Positions 19,389 to 29,898 of a DNA stretch of 64,000 bases are shown here, piece by piece. Made by a program: the position numbers and the translations under genes. Numbering within the stretch: the stretch's first letter is position 1; each line of letters begins with the position of its first letter. The notes under the pieces are model-generated. The model ran no database searches, was not told the origin of the DNA, and was given only the letters and a program-made list of their open reading frames with translations. Source of the DNA: Aurantiochytrium sp. KH105 (lineage: Eukaryota; Sar; Bigyra; Thraustochytrida; Thraustochytriidae); assembly GCA_003116975.1 (NCBI GenBank), contig BGKB01000183.1, positions 1 through 64,000 on the forward strand, in the 5' to 3' direction.

Positions 19389-21080
19389 TCAGACTTTGCC
19401 CGCGTGGCGCGCGCTGACAGCAATGAGATCCTCAATGTCCCCGAGATTAGCATCTTGGCGAATAGCATGGGTGCGGATGACATCTTGCGCGAGTTCGCGC
19501 TCGTAATTCGCAACAGCAAAGACGGCAGGCTTGCCGGCTGCAGTCCGCCGAGCAGCATCCATCTTTTGAAAAGGACAACCAAATGAGGCCTGAGGATCAA
19601 CTGTGGCAATGACACACATATTGCAACGAATACAACTGCTGCGAGGATTGGAAATCTCGTCGTCTTCGCCATCCTCAAGCGGCGTCGGGTGCGAACCATT
19701 GTTAACGAGTGCCCTCAGGCGGAGCGAGGCCTCAATACGGTTCACCAGATCCGGCTCGCGAATCAGGCCACGAGCAATTTGAACAAAGCCAAAGCCTTCC
19801 TCCATGGCACCCTCCATTTCGGAAAAGGAGTTGACACCGCCCATGAGAACGACGGTCGTTTTGTTGCCGACCTCGGCGAGGATATGCCGCGCAGATTCTC
19901 GCAAAAAACAGTCCTCGTATGGAACGTCAGGAACAGCAACAGGCCCAAAGACCATCATGGCGAGCTTTTTGGCGGCATGCGGGAGCGCTTGCACGAGTTT
20001 AGCCTGCGGCGTATTGCCACGCATCATGTAGAAGCCGTTGTGGGCCACAGAGCCGCACGTCACAACGATGGCGTCCGCCGAGGCGTCTGCAAGCGCGTGC
20101 GCAGCAATGGTCGCGTCTGCGAGCTCAAGACCAAACCACCGTCCATCGTGCACGTTGAGCTTGACAATAATGGGGAAGTCGTCTCCAACAGCAGCGCGAC
20201 AGCGACGCAAACACTCTGCCGGGAAAGCAGCCCGCTTTTCAGGAGTTCCACCGTAGCAATCGTTGCGCAAGTTCATTCGCGGACTCAGAAATTGTGAAAG
20301 CAGATAACCGTGCCCGGCGTGCAGCTCAATGCAGTCAAAACCGCATTCCTTTGCCAGCACGGCGGCTTTCGCAAAGTTGTCTGCCATGACATTGCAGTCT
20401 TCCAGCGTCATGGCACGCGGGAAGTCAAAGCCAGCCGGGTTAAAGACCACGGAGGGCGCCACCTGGTATTCGTGACCAATGGCTGCACGGTCCGCAAAGG
20501 AACCGCCGTGCGTAAGTTGGGCAGAGATGGCTGCGCCGTGCTCGTGCACGGCATTTGTGAGTCGGTGCAAGAACTCGCTGCGCGAGGCTTCCATCACGAG
20601 CTGGTTGTCAAAGGAGCGCCCGTTCGAGGAAACACAACAATACGCTACTGTTGTCATGCCGACGCCACCCTTGGCGACATCGACATGAGTCTGGATGCAG
20701 TCCTGCTCGTTCTCGCCGTCAAACGCTGCGGCGCGAATGACGCGGTTGCGCAGCGTGAGTCCGCGCAGACGAGCAGGGGCCAAGATGCGCGCCTCCGATA
20801 CGGAATGAGGCAGCGAGGTGGCAGCGACCATGGGGGTCGCGCTTGGCACGCTCATGCGCTTGCCCTGGGCGTCTTTGGGGAGGTATTCGGGCAGGGCATG
20901 CTGGTTGATGGTTTTGCAGAACTTGAGCCAGGCTTCGTACGCCTGACTCTCCGTCATGCTTTTCCATGACACATTGAGCGTCTTTTCGTACGCCAGCCAG
21001 AGCAAGCGCAGCGCCACTGCCGCGCCGACAGCCTTGACCACTTGTCGGCCTTTGAGCGGACCCGGGGCTGCCTCGGACAT
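19389..21080 (-). CDS. OYE-family flavoprotein with TMADH-like 4Fe-4S motif
   Basis: This 563-residue protein is an Old Yellow Enzyme/NADH:flavin oxidoreductase type (beta/alpha)8 barrel binding FMN. Visible motifs are PARLRGLTLRNRVIRAA at the barrel start, SAQLTHGG, the substrate-binding HAGHGYLLSQFLSP (about residue 252) and GFVQIARGLIREPDLV near the phosphate site. After the barrel, about residue 480, is C-x2-C-x2-C-x12-C, the same spacing as the 4Fe-4S site of trimethylamine dehydrogenase and 2,4-dienoyl-CoA reductase. The usual C-terminal FAD/NAD domains of those enzymes are absent, so electrons must come from a separate partner. An N-terminal hydrophobic segment (about residues 15-32) suggests a membrane anchor or targeting signal. 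Reaction unknown. Confidence 0.85.
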   Translation of the reverse strand: MSEAAPGPLKGRQVVKAVGAAVALRLLWLAYEKTLNVSWKSMTESQAYEAWLKFCKTINQHALPEYLPKDAQGKRMSVPSATPMVAATSLPHSVSEARILAPARLRGLTLRNRVIRAAAFDGENEQDCIQTHVDVAKGGVGMTTVAYCCVSSNGRSFDNQLVMEASRSEFLHRLTNAVHEHGAAISAQLTHGGSFADRAAIGHEYQVAPSVVFNPAGFDFPRAMTLEDCNVMADNFAKAAVLAKECGFDCIELHAGHGYLLSQFLSPRMNLRNDCYGGTPEKRAAFPAECLRRCRAAVGDDFPIIVKLNVHDGRWFGLELADATIAAHALADASADAIVVTCGSVAHNGFYMMRGNTPQAKLVQALPHAAKKLAMMVFGPVAVPDVPYEDCFLRESARHILAEVGNKTTVVLMGGVNSFSEMEGAMEEGFGFVQIARGLIREPDLVNRIEASLRLRALVNNGSHPTPLEDGEDDEISNPRSSCIRCNMCVIATVDPQASFGCPFQKMDAARRTAAGKPAVFAVANYERELAQDVIRTHAIRQDANLGDIEDLIAVSARHAGKV

Positions 21081-21655
21081 GTGCTCTGTTCGTGTTCCCG
21101 CTGCTCTTGCGGCGCGTTACGTGTCGTGGCGTCGCGAGGCGGCGAACCTTGCTTGGCTCCTCCTGCGCAGAGCGAGCGAGAGCACGCGTCTCCGTCTCCC
21201 TCCCAGCCTGCGTCCCTCCCGCCCGCCGAGCCGCCAGCTTCGCGTTCTGTCTGTCGCGCTGGCCGGGCTCTGCTCTGCGTCAAGAAGTCTTGCGAGGCCA
21301 GCGACGTCTGCGCGCGCGTGCACCACCGCGCCCGTGGTGCCGGGAATTGCGGAACCCAGAATGGGAGTCCATGACGTCATGCGTACCTTGCTGACGTCAG
21401 ATTTCTCCTCCTCCTCTCCTTCTTCGCCTTCTCTCGGAGGCCAGCCTGATGAGCAACGGTGAGCGGAGCCGGCCGGGCGCGGGGAGAAGAGGAGAAGGGC
21501 CGCAGCGAGAGAAGGGCCGCGAGCGAGCGCAGCGCAGGGGCGGCATCGCCTTGCCGCGTCCCGCCGCGTCTTGCCGCGCCGCAGGTGCTAGGGGCTACTC
21601 TCTTCTCGTCGCGTCGAATCGAATCGAATCGAATCGACTCTCGTCTCGTCTCGTC
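21081..21655. promoter_or_regulatory. Head-to-head promoter region, flavoprotein / TMEM18
   Basis: This 575-bp divergent spacer ends in a 5-bp-period array (21606-21655), GAATC then CTCGT units, that runs right up to the TMEM18 ATG. No gene seen. Confidence 0.55.
21606..21655 (+). repeat. Pentanucleotide array abutting TMEM18 ATG
   Basis: Units GAATC (about four) pass into TCTCG (about three). The array ends one base before the start codon, so it lies in the 5' UTR of TMEM18. This is the clearest case placing such arrays within a transcript leader. Confidence 0.85.
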
Positions 21656-22150
21656 ATGGAGCACGACATGGGGGACGTGCTGCAGGATGCAATGCGCGAA
21701 GTGGTGCAGAGTCGTGCCGCCAAGTTCAAGCACGCGTACGATGGGCCGTACGAGGTCTTGATGGGATTCTTCCACGCGGTGGACTGGGCAAACGAGTCGT
21801 GGCTGCAAGCGCTTCTTGCGGCGGAGCTTGTGCTTGTGCTCGTGGTCTTTCTGTCGCGAAAATGGCAGCGCCTTCAGCTCGTCCTGTTCCTCTTTATTTG
21901 CGCGCTCGTGTACAGCGCCGAGTGGCTCAATGCGTACGGACGTGAGCATTGGAGGGAGTTTTCGAAGCAAAACTACTTTGATGAGCATGGTTTCTTTGCG
22001 GGCATGGTATTTGCAGGTCCTCTCCTACTCCTCATGTTTTTTCAGATGCTCAATGCTGTTTACGAGGCTGGCGCCCTGCTCATCGAGTCGAAACGAGCCG
22101 AAGTTCGCGCCAAGCGTCGCGCGAGTGCTGCCGGGAAAAAGGACCAGTAA
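21656..22150 (+). CDS. TMEM18: TMEM18 family membrane protein
   Basis: This 164-residue protein matches TMEM18, a small protein of the inner nuclear membrane/ER reported in animals to bind DNA or nuclear-pore components. The family pattern is clear: FFHAVDWANESWLQALLAAE, a second helix ending YSAEWLNAY, the diagnostic EHWREFSKQNYFDEHGFFAG and a third helix GPLLLLMFFQML. Three TM segments and a basic C-terminal tail (RAEVRAKRRA) fit the family. The ATG at 21656 gives the family length; the frame upstream is simple-sequence leader. It is followed in tandem by the ATG18/WIPI gene, one of only two same-strand junctions in the window. Confidence 0.9.
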   Translation: MEHDMGDVLQDAMREVVQSRAAKFKHAYDGPYEVLMGFFHAVDWANESWLQALLAAELVLVLVVFLSRKWQRLQLVLFLFICALVYSAEWLNAYGREHWREFSKQNYFDEHGFFAGMVFAGPLLLLMFFQMLNAVYEAGALLIESKRAEVRAKRRASAAGKKDQ

Positions 22151-23034
22151 TGAATGTATTATCGTTTTTCTACTGATTTGATTGTTTCATGCTCTTCCAC
22201 GTCATTATCACTTTGTTGTACCTTTTCTTTGAATAACGCAGTCAATGCGCCCTGCAGTTGGAAAAAGCAACCACCTCTTCTATCCCATTTGGCCAAATAG
22301 ACGGGCAGGCAAGCAGGCCTTGCGGCATCTTCTTGTTCGAGTACTCCTTCCCCTGGCCCCCTTCTCCACCTCCAACTCCTCCTACTTCTGATACCTGCAG
22401 CGCAAGGATTCGCTCGTATCCACGTACGACAGCAGCAGCTGGCGTCCGACGCGACAACGGCATCGAAATGGAGGCGACCGCAAAGAGGACTTCAAGTCGA
22501 GCGAAGCATCTGGCAACGTGAAAGGTCGACTCGCAGGTAGCTCGCGCCCTCCGCGTCGTGTTCCTGCGCAGGGACGACTCGGCGTCTCTTTGAGAGCCGG
22601 GTCCAGAGCCAAATCGTGATTGCGCGTGCGTGTGCGTGCGTGCGTGCGCGTGCGTGCGTGCGTGCGTGCGGTGGGTGGGTGGGCGGACGGCCGCGGGCGC
22701 GACGTGCGCGCTCTCGCGTGGGCGTGCGCGCGCAGCAAGGAGCGCTGCAGGCGCACAGGAAGGAGACCGACGAGGCCCGTGCGAAAGCTCTCGCCACCTA
22801 GGTGCAGAAAAACCGACCGGCAGGGGAGAAGAATAGGGGAGCGCAGGGCAGGGCAGGGCAGGGCAAGGCAGCGAGCTCGCGCGCAAAACGAAAAGACCTA
22901 GCCTACGCTCCTTTGCCTTGCTCGCTTGTGAGCACGTTGTCTCGTCCACGCGTTGGGCTTCGTGAAGCAGAGCAAAGCAGCGCAAAGCAAAGCAGAGCAG
23001 AGCAAAGCAGAGCAAAACAAGGCACAAGGCGACG
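22151..23034. promoter_or_regulatory. Tandem spacer TMEM18 to ATG18/WIPI
   Basis: The 884-bp spacer holds a GTGC array (22623-22671), GTGG repeats (22670-22684), GGGCA pentamers (22844-22872) and an AAGCA/GAGCA array (22971-23023). The last two are in the sense orientation of the downstream gene. No coding sequence supported. Confidence 0.55.
22971..23023 (+). repeat. Pentanucleotide array, GAGCA/AAGCA before ATG18
   Basis: Roughly ten units of AAGCA, GAGCA and one GCGCA end 12 bp before the ATG. The placement makes it very probably part of the 5' UTR. It matches the sense-strand reading of the array before the PI4K-like gene. Confidence 0.9.
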
Positions 23035-24630
23035 ATGCCGCGGCGCGGAGGGGAAGAGAATGACGTGCTCTTTATGGGCTTCAATCAGGACGCGAGCTGC
23101 GTGTCGATCGGGACGAAAAGCGGATATCGGATCTTCAACTGCCAGCCGTTTGGACGAAACATCTTTTCCACGGAAGGCGGGATCGGCATTGTCGAGATGC
23201 TCTTCTCCACGAGTCTGGTTGCGCTCGTGGGCGGTGGCGAGAAACCTGCCTTTTCTCCACGCCATCTCAAGCTGTGGAACTCGAAAACAGCGAGTGTAAT
23301 TTGCGAATTGGACTTCAGTTCGCGCATTCAGGCGGTGAAAATGAATCGCAAGCGACTCATCGTTGTGCTCGAAACGCAGCTGCACATCTACGATCTAGAT
23401 ACCATGATTAACTTGCAGACTTTGGAAGTCGCAACGCTGGGATCTGGACCAAGCGGAAACGGCGCGGGTCAGCATGCTGGAACCATGGCTTCGGCCATGA
23501 CGCAAGGTGGCACCTCGTTGCTGGCGGCGCCGTTGTGCGAGCTCTCACCCGACGAGAACACGTCCTTCTTGGCGCTGCCGGCCAATAGCATTTCCGGCGA
23601 CGTCTTTTTGTACGATGCGCTCAACCTCGTCGAGTTTCGCTGGATTCAGGCACACAAGGCGCGTCTGACTTCGCTGCAGTTCAGTCAGGACGGCAGCATG
23701 CTGGCCACGGCGTCCGAGACGGGCACGGTGATTCGGGTCTTTCGCGTGCCGTCGGGCGAGAAACTTTACTCTTTCCGCCGTGGATCATACTCGGCGACAG
23801 TATACTCTTTAGCCTTTGACGAGGCTGGCGACATGCTCGCCGCCTCGTCGAGCAACGGGACAGTCCATCTCTTTGGCCTGACTCCCGAGGCGCGATACGC
23901 TTGCGAGGACGGGACCAGCGCAGCGGCAAAGAAATCGGGTGGGGGCTCGGGAGCGAATGGGAACGATGGGGATGGTGGCGCTGGTGCGGGTATGCGCACT
24001 GCAGTTGGCTCTTTCCAGACCGAAGGCGATGGTATGCATACGAGCCCTCGTGGTTCGAGCGGTCTCGGTGCGAGCGGCCTCGGGTCCTCACAGGAGTGTG
24101 CGCAACACGCCTCAAGCCCGATGGGGCGTGCCTCGAATTTCTTTGGGACTGCCGCCTCGAACGCCATGGCACTGCTCGAGAAGCAAAAGTCGCTCGCGGG
24201 GAAATTTCTTCCGGGCGCCATCAGCGAGATGGTCGAGCCTACGCGCAGCGTTGCCGTCGCGCGCTTGCCTGACAGCGGAGTGCGTACGGCGTGCTGCCTG
24301 GGCAAAGGTCTCGTCTCGGTGGTGACTGCAGAAGGCCATTTTTACCAATATCGCATGGGCGTTGGCGCTTGCGAGCTCGCTTTTGAGATGTCGCTCCACG
24401 TGAGCGACGGAAATGCTGCCGTGGCGTCATCTTCGCAATCGTCGTCTTCGTCCTCGCCACCGACGGCCCCGAACGGAACCACGTCATTGAATTTTGCGGA
24501 TGGGTTTGAGGACGAGGACGCTGGGCCTCAGCCTCCATCGAGCGGTTTGCGCGTCTTTCGTTCGTCGCCTTCAACGTCGGCAAGAGCTTCGGGCGGGAAC
24601 GCAGGGGACGAGGCCACCTCGAGCTGGTGA
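23035..24630 (+). CDS. ATG18: ATG18/WIPI PROPPIN beta-propeller
   Basis: This 531-residue protein is a PROPPIN, the seven-bladed WD-like propellers that bind PI3P/PI(3,5)P2 and recruit autophagy machinery. The first blades read MGFNQDASCVSIGTKSGYRI and LALVGGG-like strands; the hallmark is GEKLYSFRRGS with the FRRG lipid-binding motif at about residues 247-250, preceded by LATASETGTVIRVFRVPSG. A Gly/Ser-rich insertion of some 100 residues (about 290-385) follows, before KSLAGKFLPGAISEMVEPTR and the last strands. The C-terminus is Ser-rich. The start at 23035 is the first ATG after a purine-rich leader array. Members ATG18, WIPI1-4 and HSV2 cannot be told apart from motifs alone. Confidence 0.9.
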   Translation: MPRRGGEENDVLFMGFNQDASCVSIGTKSGYRIFNCQPFGRNIFSTEGGIGIVEMLFSTSLVALVGGGEKPAFSPRHLKLWNSKTASVICELDFSSRIQAVKMNRKRLIVVLETQLHIYDLDTMINLQTLEVATLGSGPSGNGAGQHAGTMASAMTQGGTSLLAAPLCELSPDENTSFLALPANSISGDVFLYDALNLVEFRWIQAHKARLTSLQFSQDGSMLATASETGTVIRVFRVPSGEKLYSFRRGSYSATVYSLAFDEAGDMLAASSSNGTVHLFGLTPEARYACEDGTSAAAKKSGGGSGANGNDGDGGAGAGMRTAVGSFQTEGDGMHTSPRGSSGLGASGLGSSQECAQHASSPMGRASNFFGTAASNAMALLEKQKSLAGKFLPGAISEMVEPTRSVAVARLPDSGVRTACCLGKGLVSVVTAEGHFYQYRMGVGACELAFEMSLHVSDGNAAVASSSQSSSSSSPPTAPNGTTSLNFADGFEDEDAGPQPPSSGLRVFRSSPSTSARASGGNAGDEATSSW

Positions 24631-25126
24631 GAGCGACCATGTGTTGTCATATCTGGCCGGCATGAGGTTGTGTTTAAGTACTCCACTGCATACCACATCG
24701 AGAAGCGGGCATGGTGAATTCCATTTTTGTTTGGATGATTACATTGTGCATGAGAGGGGAAGAAGAGCGAAAAGGGGAAGCGAGAGCACACAAGCATGGG
24801 AAGAGAAGAGAAGAGAAGAGAAGGGCGCCACGTTTCATTTCACCTCGTTTCGTCGGCAAGCACTGGAAACTTACATGCTCTCTTTTTTTTTTCTTCAGGT
24901 GCATCTTTTTTGGGTTTCAACCTGGACGGCCCTGACGAATGCGAGAGAAACAGCAAAGGCATGTAATTTGTTTCTTTCCTTTTTTTCAACGTAGGGCAGT
25001 GCAGGGCAATGAAATGACGACAGATCAAATTCGTTTGCGGATCAATGTAAAAAGAGAAAAGAGAAATGGAACAGAATAGAAAAGAAAAAAGGTTTGCAAA
25101 TTTTGTCTTGTTGAGTCAATTTGTAT
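24631..25126. other. Convergent spacer, ATG18 / SPRY protein
   Basis: The 496-bp tail-to-tail spacer includes a GAAGA array (24797-24823) and T-rich tracts (24883-24895, 24979-24987). This is the one clear 5-bp array lying 3' of genes. No gene seen. Confidence 0.5.
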
Positions 25127-27460
25127 TCACTCCGCGGTCGACTGACCGCGGTAATGGTCTCCTCCGCAGAGCAGAGTGCCATCGAGAGCATAAATAGGCT
25201 CGCCAGGAACGAAGCGAGAAATGGCAGACCAATAAGGCGAAGAAAAGTCTGTGTGGCGCATGTCTGCGGCCGAAAAGTGTGCAAAGACCTTGACGTTGCG
25301 GGACTTGAGCGAAACGGTGGGATAAAAGGCGGCAGGTTCTGCGCCAGCGAGGTTGCGAATGGGAAAGGCTTGCAGCCAGCCGGACGTCTCGGCGCTTGTG
25401 CCGTCAGCGCCATCCGCTTCTTGGTTCTGCCGCGAGCGATTGTTACAGGTGTCGTCATTCCTGCTGCTGCTGTCGACAGCGGACTTTTTAACTTGTTGTG
25501 TCGCGGGGCCGCCGCCCGCAGCGACGGCGGTGGAGCTTGCCGCGACGGCGGCGCTGCTGGTGCTCGTGGGCGCGCCAAGGCCCAGCTCCTGCGCGTGGCA
25601 GGCGACCTGCTTGCCATCGACGTAAAATGCGACTAGCAAATGCGAGATCCAGGCCCGGACGCAGACGCCGACAACGCTGCCATAGGTGAACTTTGCCGTA
25701 GTGCGCGTGCGGTGGCCGCAGACGAGAAGAACGCCAGAAGAGTCGAGCCCGGCGGTGTTGGCCGAGCAGCCAGGCACCGTGTTGCGCAGCGCCATGGAGC
25801 GGGACGAGAGGCCAACGCAGACGTGCAGCGGTGTCTGGCCGAGGTCTGGGGTCTCGTCGCCGGCCCATACGGGGCACATTTCAAAGTACGTCGTGCGACC
25901 ATAGGGGAGCGCGAGCGCCGCGCGGACCGAGCGGTATATTTTCTGCGCAAGCGGAGCGCGCGCGACGTCGCGCTGCTGCTTGGGCTGCTGGCCGGGTTCT
26001 TGGGCGGCCGCATTCGCATTGTCGCTGGCCACGGGGTCTTGGCGCTGAAAGCTGGCGCGACGCGCTCCGATAAAGTAATCCAACGAGGCGCAGTGACCGC
26101 CGCAAGTGAGGATGATCTTGGGGTGGGCGTCCTCCTGGTTGAAGATGGCCATGCGCGGACGATCGTCCGAGACTTGTTCCCCGCGAAGCTCGTCGCGGGC
26201 GCGCCAGAGCACGTTTTCGGTAAAGGCGAGAGAGTAATCGAGAACGGCGGAGCGCGAGTCTGGTGTGGCCGGAAAGGACTTGGGCGAGCAAGGGACTACG
26301 CACTGGCTTGTTTGAGAGTTTGCGGTGGTGGGCGAGCCATTGCCGGCTGACGAGGCCAAGGAGGTAGCGGCAGCGGCGGTCGGGGATCCCGACGAGATGC
26401 GGCTCGCCATGAGGCGACTGACAAAGTCGTTTTCCTCGACGTGCTGCATGAGGTCGAGGTTTTCGGCCAGGGCAGCCTCCTCGTCGAGATCGGTCTCGTC
26501 AATATGATCGTTGTCATCTTCGGGGCGATCTTTGCGCGAGCCGGACTTGACACCGGGACGCTCGTAGTGGTGATGGTGGTGGTGGTGATGGTGGTGGTGG
26601 TAGTGTTGTTGTTGTTGTTGCTGCAGCAGGTGATGTTGATGCTGCTGTTGCGCGAGCGCGGCACGTCTGCGTGCTAGTGCTTGCTGGTGATGCTGACCTT
26701 GGTGCGCGTAGTCTTTATCTTGGATGGCGTACGAGGCGTTGCGCTTGCGCACGTGTGGGGGAGGGAGTAGCTGTACAGTTGCGTCAAAGGGGCGCACAGG
26801 AATTTCAAAGTGCATGCCGCGACGAATTCGGCTGAGAACAGAAGGCGGTAGCTGGAGGTCGTCGCGCTCGCGGTAGGAAAGCACGACGCCCGTGACGGAC
26901 TTTCCAAAGTGTGGTGCGAGGCGTCCTACCTTGACGCCGCGATTTCGTTGAAAGTGCGCCTCCTCCATGAAGGCGTCGACGGCGCGTTCGAGGTCTCTTT
27001 TGCTCGGGTCGTCGAGGGACTCTCCGAGGGAATCGGCGAGGTAAAAGAGGATGCGGCTAATGATTTGTTGGGGGCTGCTATTCCTGGCCTCGACGACGAA
27101 GCGCATGGCGCGCTGGAAGAGGTCCTTTTTCCCGGAGGCGCCATCGGTGCGAGTCAGCTTGCGTCTCCTGGCGTCTTCTTGCGCTTGTCTGAGGATTTTG
27201 GTTTCTCTTGATTTTGCGGCGATGAGTGCTTCGCGGGCGCGGCGTCTCCTTCGTTTTGACGAGGACTTTTTCTTTTTCTTGTCGTCGCCCGTGCCGCTGC
27301 TGCCGTTCGTGAGCTTTCCTCGATTCGGGTGCGGTAGGTTTGTGTAGCGTAGCAGGACCTGCGTCACCTGGTCGGCGGGGAGGCCCACTGACCCCAGCGT
27401 CTCCAATATGTACACGCCGATCTCCACCACCTTGCTCTTGCCTTCGTCTACCACGTACAT
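25127..27460 (-). CDS. SPRY-like domain protein with poly-His tract
   Basis: This 777-residue protein is of unknown role. The C-terminal third resembles a SPRY/B30.2 domain: a strand block with IILTCGGHCASLDY, TTYFEMCPVWAG, then TPLHVCVGLSSRSMALRNTVPG, KFTYGSVVGVCV, LLVAFYVDGKQV and AFYPTVSLKSRNVKVFAHF, which is the usual order of a SPRY fold. The N-terminal part has a conserved-looking helical region (FVVEARNSSPQQIISRILFY) and a Lys/Arg-rich stretch that could be a nuclear signal. The middle is disordered with Gln runs and about 12 His in a row (around 26560-26610). I use the ATG at 27460 (MYVVDEGK); an in-frame ATG at 27556 is possible but adds only polar residues. Confidence 0.72.
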   Translation of the reverse strand: MYVVDEGKSKVVEIGVYILETLGSVGLPADQVTQVLLRYTNLPHPNRGKLTNGSSGTGDDKKKKKSSSKRRRRRAREALIAAKSRETKILRQAQEDARRRKLTRTDGASGKKDLFQRAMRFVVEARNSSPQQIISRILFYLADSLGESLDDPSKRDLERAVDAFMEEAHFQRNRGVKVGRLAPHFGKSVTGVVLSYRERDDLQLPPSVLSRIRRGMHFEIPVRPFDATVQLLPPPHVRKRNASYAIQDKDYAHQGQHHQQALARRRAALAQQQHQHHLLQQQQQQHYHHHHHHHHHHHYERPGVKSGSRKDRPEDDNDHIDETDLDEEAALAENLDLMQHVEENDFVSRLMASRISSGSPTAAAATSLASSAGNGSPTTANSQTSQCVVPCSPKSFPATPDSRSAVLDYSLAFTENVLWRARDELRGEQVSDDRPRMAIFNQEDAHPKIILTCGGHCASLDYFIGARRASFQRQDPVASDNANAAAQEPGQQPKQQRDVARAPLAQKIYRSVRAALALPYGRTTYFEMCPVWAGDETPDLGQTPLHVCVGLSSRSMALRNTVPGCSANTAGLDSSGVLLVCGHRTRTTAKFTYGSVVGVCVRAWISHLLVAFYVDGKQVACHAQELGLGAPTSTSSAAVAASSTAVAAGGGPATQQVKKSAVDSSSRNDDTCNNRSRQNQEADGADGTSAETSGWLQAFPIRNLAGAEPAAFYPTVSLKSRNVKVFAHFSAADMRHTDFSSPYWSAISRFVPGEPIYALDGTLLCGGDHYRGQSTAE

Positions 27461-27908
27461 GGTGGCTTGCTTGTCTTTCTCGCTCCTGTTTGTCTTTTTC
27501 GGTCTCTGCGCGCTGGCTTGGGTTTTGCTTTGTTTGCCGCCAACGCCCGCCCGCAAGCACGTTTGTTCACGCGCTCGTTCGCTCCGAGGTCCTCGCGGAC
27601 GCAGCCCGGGGTGCGCGGCAGCGAGTAGAGCCTCGCGCCCTGCTCGTCAAAGTTCGCGTGCTCGCGGCCCTGCACGGACCGCGCGGGCTGCCTGCCCGTT
27701 GATCTCCCTCGCGCTGCGCGAGGCGCGCTCTCCCTCTGCGCGCACGCCGCGCACCTCTCGCTCCTGCGCCGCCGCCGCCTCCGCCGGCTGCGCTTCCTCG
27801 CCCCGCTCGCCTCGCGCGGCCGCGCCGCAGAGCGCGCTGTGCACGATTTAGGGCGGCCGCGAGAAAGCGCGGTCGGCTCGGCTCGGCGGAAAGAGAGAGA
27901 GAAGAAAA

Positions 27909-27944
<36 letters not shown>

Positions 27945-28505
27945 AGAAGGCCCCGAAAGGACACGAGAGGACCGGGACCGCGCCGCAAGAGGCCGCGCCC
28001 TCGCGCCCTCGCGCCCTCGCGCCCTCGCGCCTGCCCTCCTGCCGTCGCTCGCGGCGGCGCGCGGAGCAGAGCGGGGCAGAGCCCGCGGGGACGAGACACG
28101 GAGGGAGGCGGGCGCGGCGGCGCGCGGCCAAGGACCGGAGAGGGCGGGTGTCGGGACTCGCGCCGGCTCGCCGGCCTGGCGAGCTCGCTCCAGCTCGCGC
28201 CGCTCGCGAGCTAGCTAGCTACTGCAGCGCGCACGCAAGCAGGCCTGGCCCAGCCGCGCGGCCGAGCGCGAGCGCAGGGGCCGGCGGGCGGACCGCGCCG
28301 CGCCGCGCCGCGCCGGGCCGCGCCCGCGCAGGCAGGAGGCGGGCGGCGGGCGGGCGGGCGGGCGGGCCAGCCGCGCGCGGTCCCGCGATGCACCGCGGGA
28401 GAGAGCGAGACGGCGCGAGAGAGAGCAGCCCGTGCCCGAGCGAGACCAGACCCTCCGGCGGCCGTCGGCGTCTCCGTCTGCTCGCCCGCTGGCCGGCGAC
28501 CGGTC

Positions 28506-28606
28506 CGAGGCGAGGCGAGGCGCAGCGTAGCGTAGCGTAGCGTAGCGCAGCGCAGCGCAGCGCAGCGCAGCGCAGCGTAGCGCAGCGCGGGGCGGGGCGG
28601 GGCGGG
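28506..28606. repeat. Pentanucleotide array GCGTA/GCGCA
   Basis: A near-perfect 5-bp-period run of AGCGT and AGCGC units that then becomes GGGGC. It is about 1.05 kb from the SPRY start, with no called gene next to it. Confidence 0.9.
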
Positions 28607-29859
28607 TCAGACGGCCGCGCGGACTCGCGTCAACGAGAAGGAGAACAGGATTTGAATTCCTTCTTCGCTTCTTCTTTTTCCTGGCTGCTTGCCTATACTT
28701 TTCCTTTCTTTCTTTGCTGCTTCCATTCGTTCATTCATTCATGCATTCATTCATTCGTCTATTCACTCACTGTCAACTTGGTTGACGATCAATGCCAGTC
28801 TTTCTTTTCTTTCATTCGCTGCCGTCTTTCTTACACTCATTCTCTCCGCCTCCCGCCTCTTTGCCGACTTGCTCTTTTCCTTTTTCGCACTTGCCTGGTT
28901 GCTCGCGCTTGCTGCTGCCTGCACTGCGCGCTTGACGTGCCCACCTCCGCTCTCCTCCGTCTCCCCCTCAGCCAGCCTCTCTCCCTCCCTCCATCGCTTT
29001 GCCTCTGTCACTTCCTTCCTCCCCGCGCGGCTGTTTTCCTGCTTTATTCCCGCAGCCGCCGTTCGGCCAGTCAAGCAGTCAGTGCCGTCTGCTGCTGCAG
29101 TTTGTTCGACTGCGCGATTGCCCATGTTGGATTTGCCCGCCTCGCGCCTTAAAAGTCGAACTCTCGCACACGACGCAAATTGGCCAGCCAGGACTGCGCC
29201 CAGAGTCCGCGTCCGCGCGATCCCGCAGCCCCGCTCCACTGCGGGTGCGCCTTCCCTAGACGCATCGTCGGTTGCCCTCAAAGGCTCAGAGTATGGAACA
29301 CGCACCAGGTCCAGGTGAGGGCGCCGCGCCGCCTTCTCCGCCCTCTTGCCAGTGTACACTTAACCCCATAGTGCGCAGTGGCGCCCCTTCACGCGGACGC
29401 ATCGCAGCTTCTCGCCGCCTTCTCCTCCCCCCTTCCTTCGCCCGCATCTCCCCCCTTCTTTTCCCCTCCCTTCGCCACGCTGCTGGAAAGACGCGTCGGT
29501 CTTTCGGCCCGCTGGCCCCTCGCACCTCCGCACCCCACAGCGCCCCTCCCCGCCCACACCGCGCCCACGCAAACGGCCGACGGTCCGAAAGTGAAAGACC
29601 CGGCGTGCGGCCTGATTGTCGCCCGCCCGCCGGCCGTGCCGTCCGCAGCAGCGTCTTTCTTTCATTCTTTCGTCAACTTGAAGTTTCCCTTTCCTTTCCG
29701 CGCTGCCCGTGGCCGCTGCTCGCCAGCGACTCGGCCGCTGCCGCCGACAGTTCGTGCTCGCCTTGGCGCTCCTCTTTGTACTTCGCCGCCGACGCGGCGT
29801 GGAGCCTCGGGTCAGGTGTAGCGGTCAGTCAGCCGGAGGGCCAGCCAACCAGCCGGAGG

Positions 29860-29898
<39 letters not shown>

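Noticed and set aside
28652-29318. Hydrophobic open frames suggesting a membrane protein
   Set aside because: They are translations of pyrimidine-rich and ATTC repeat DNA; hydrophobicity follows from base content.
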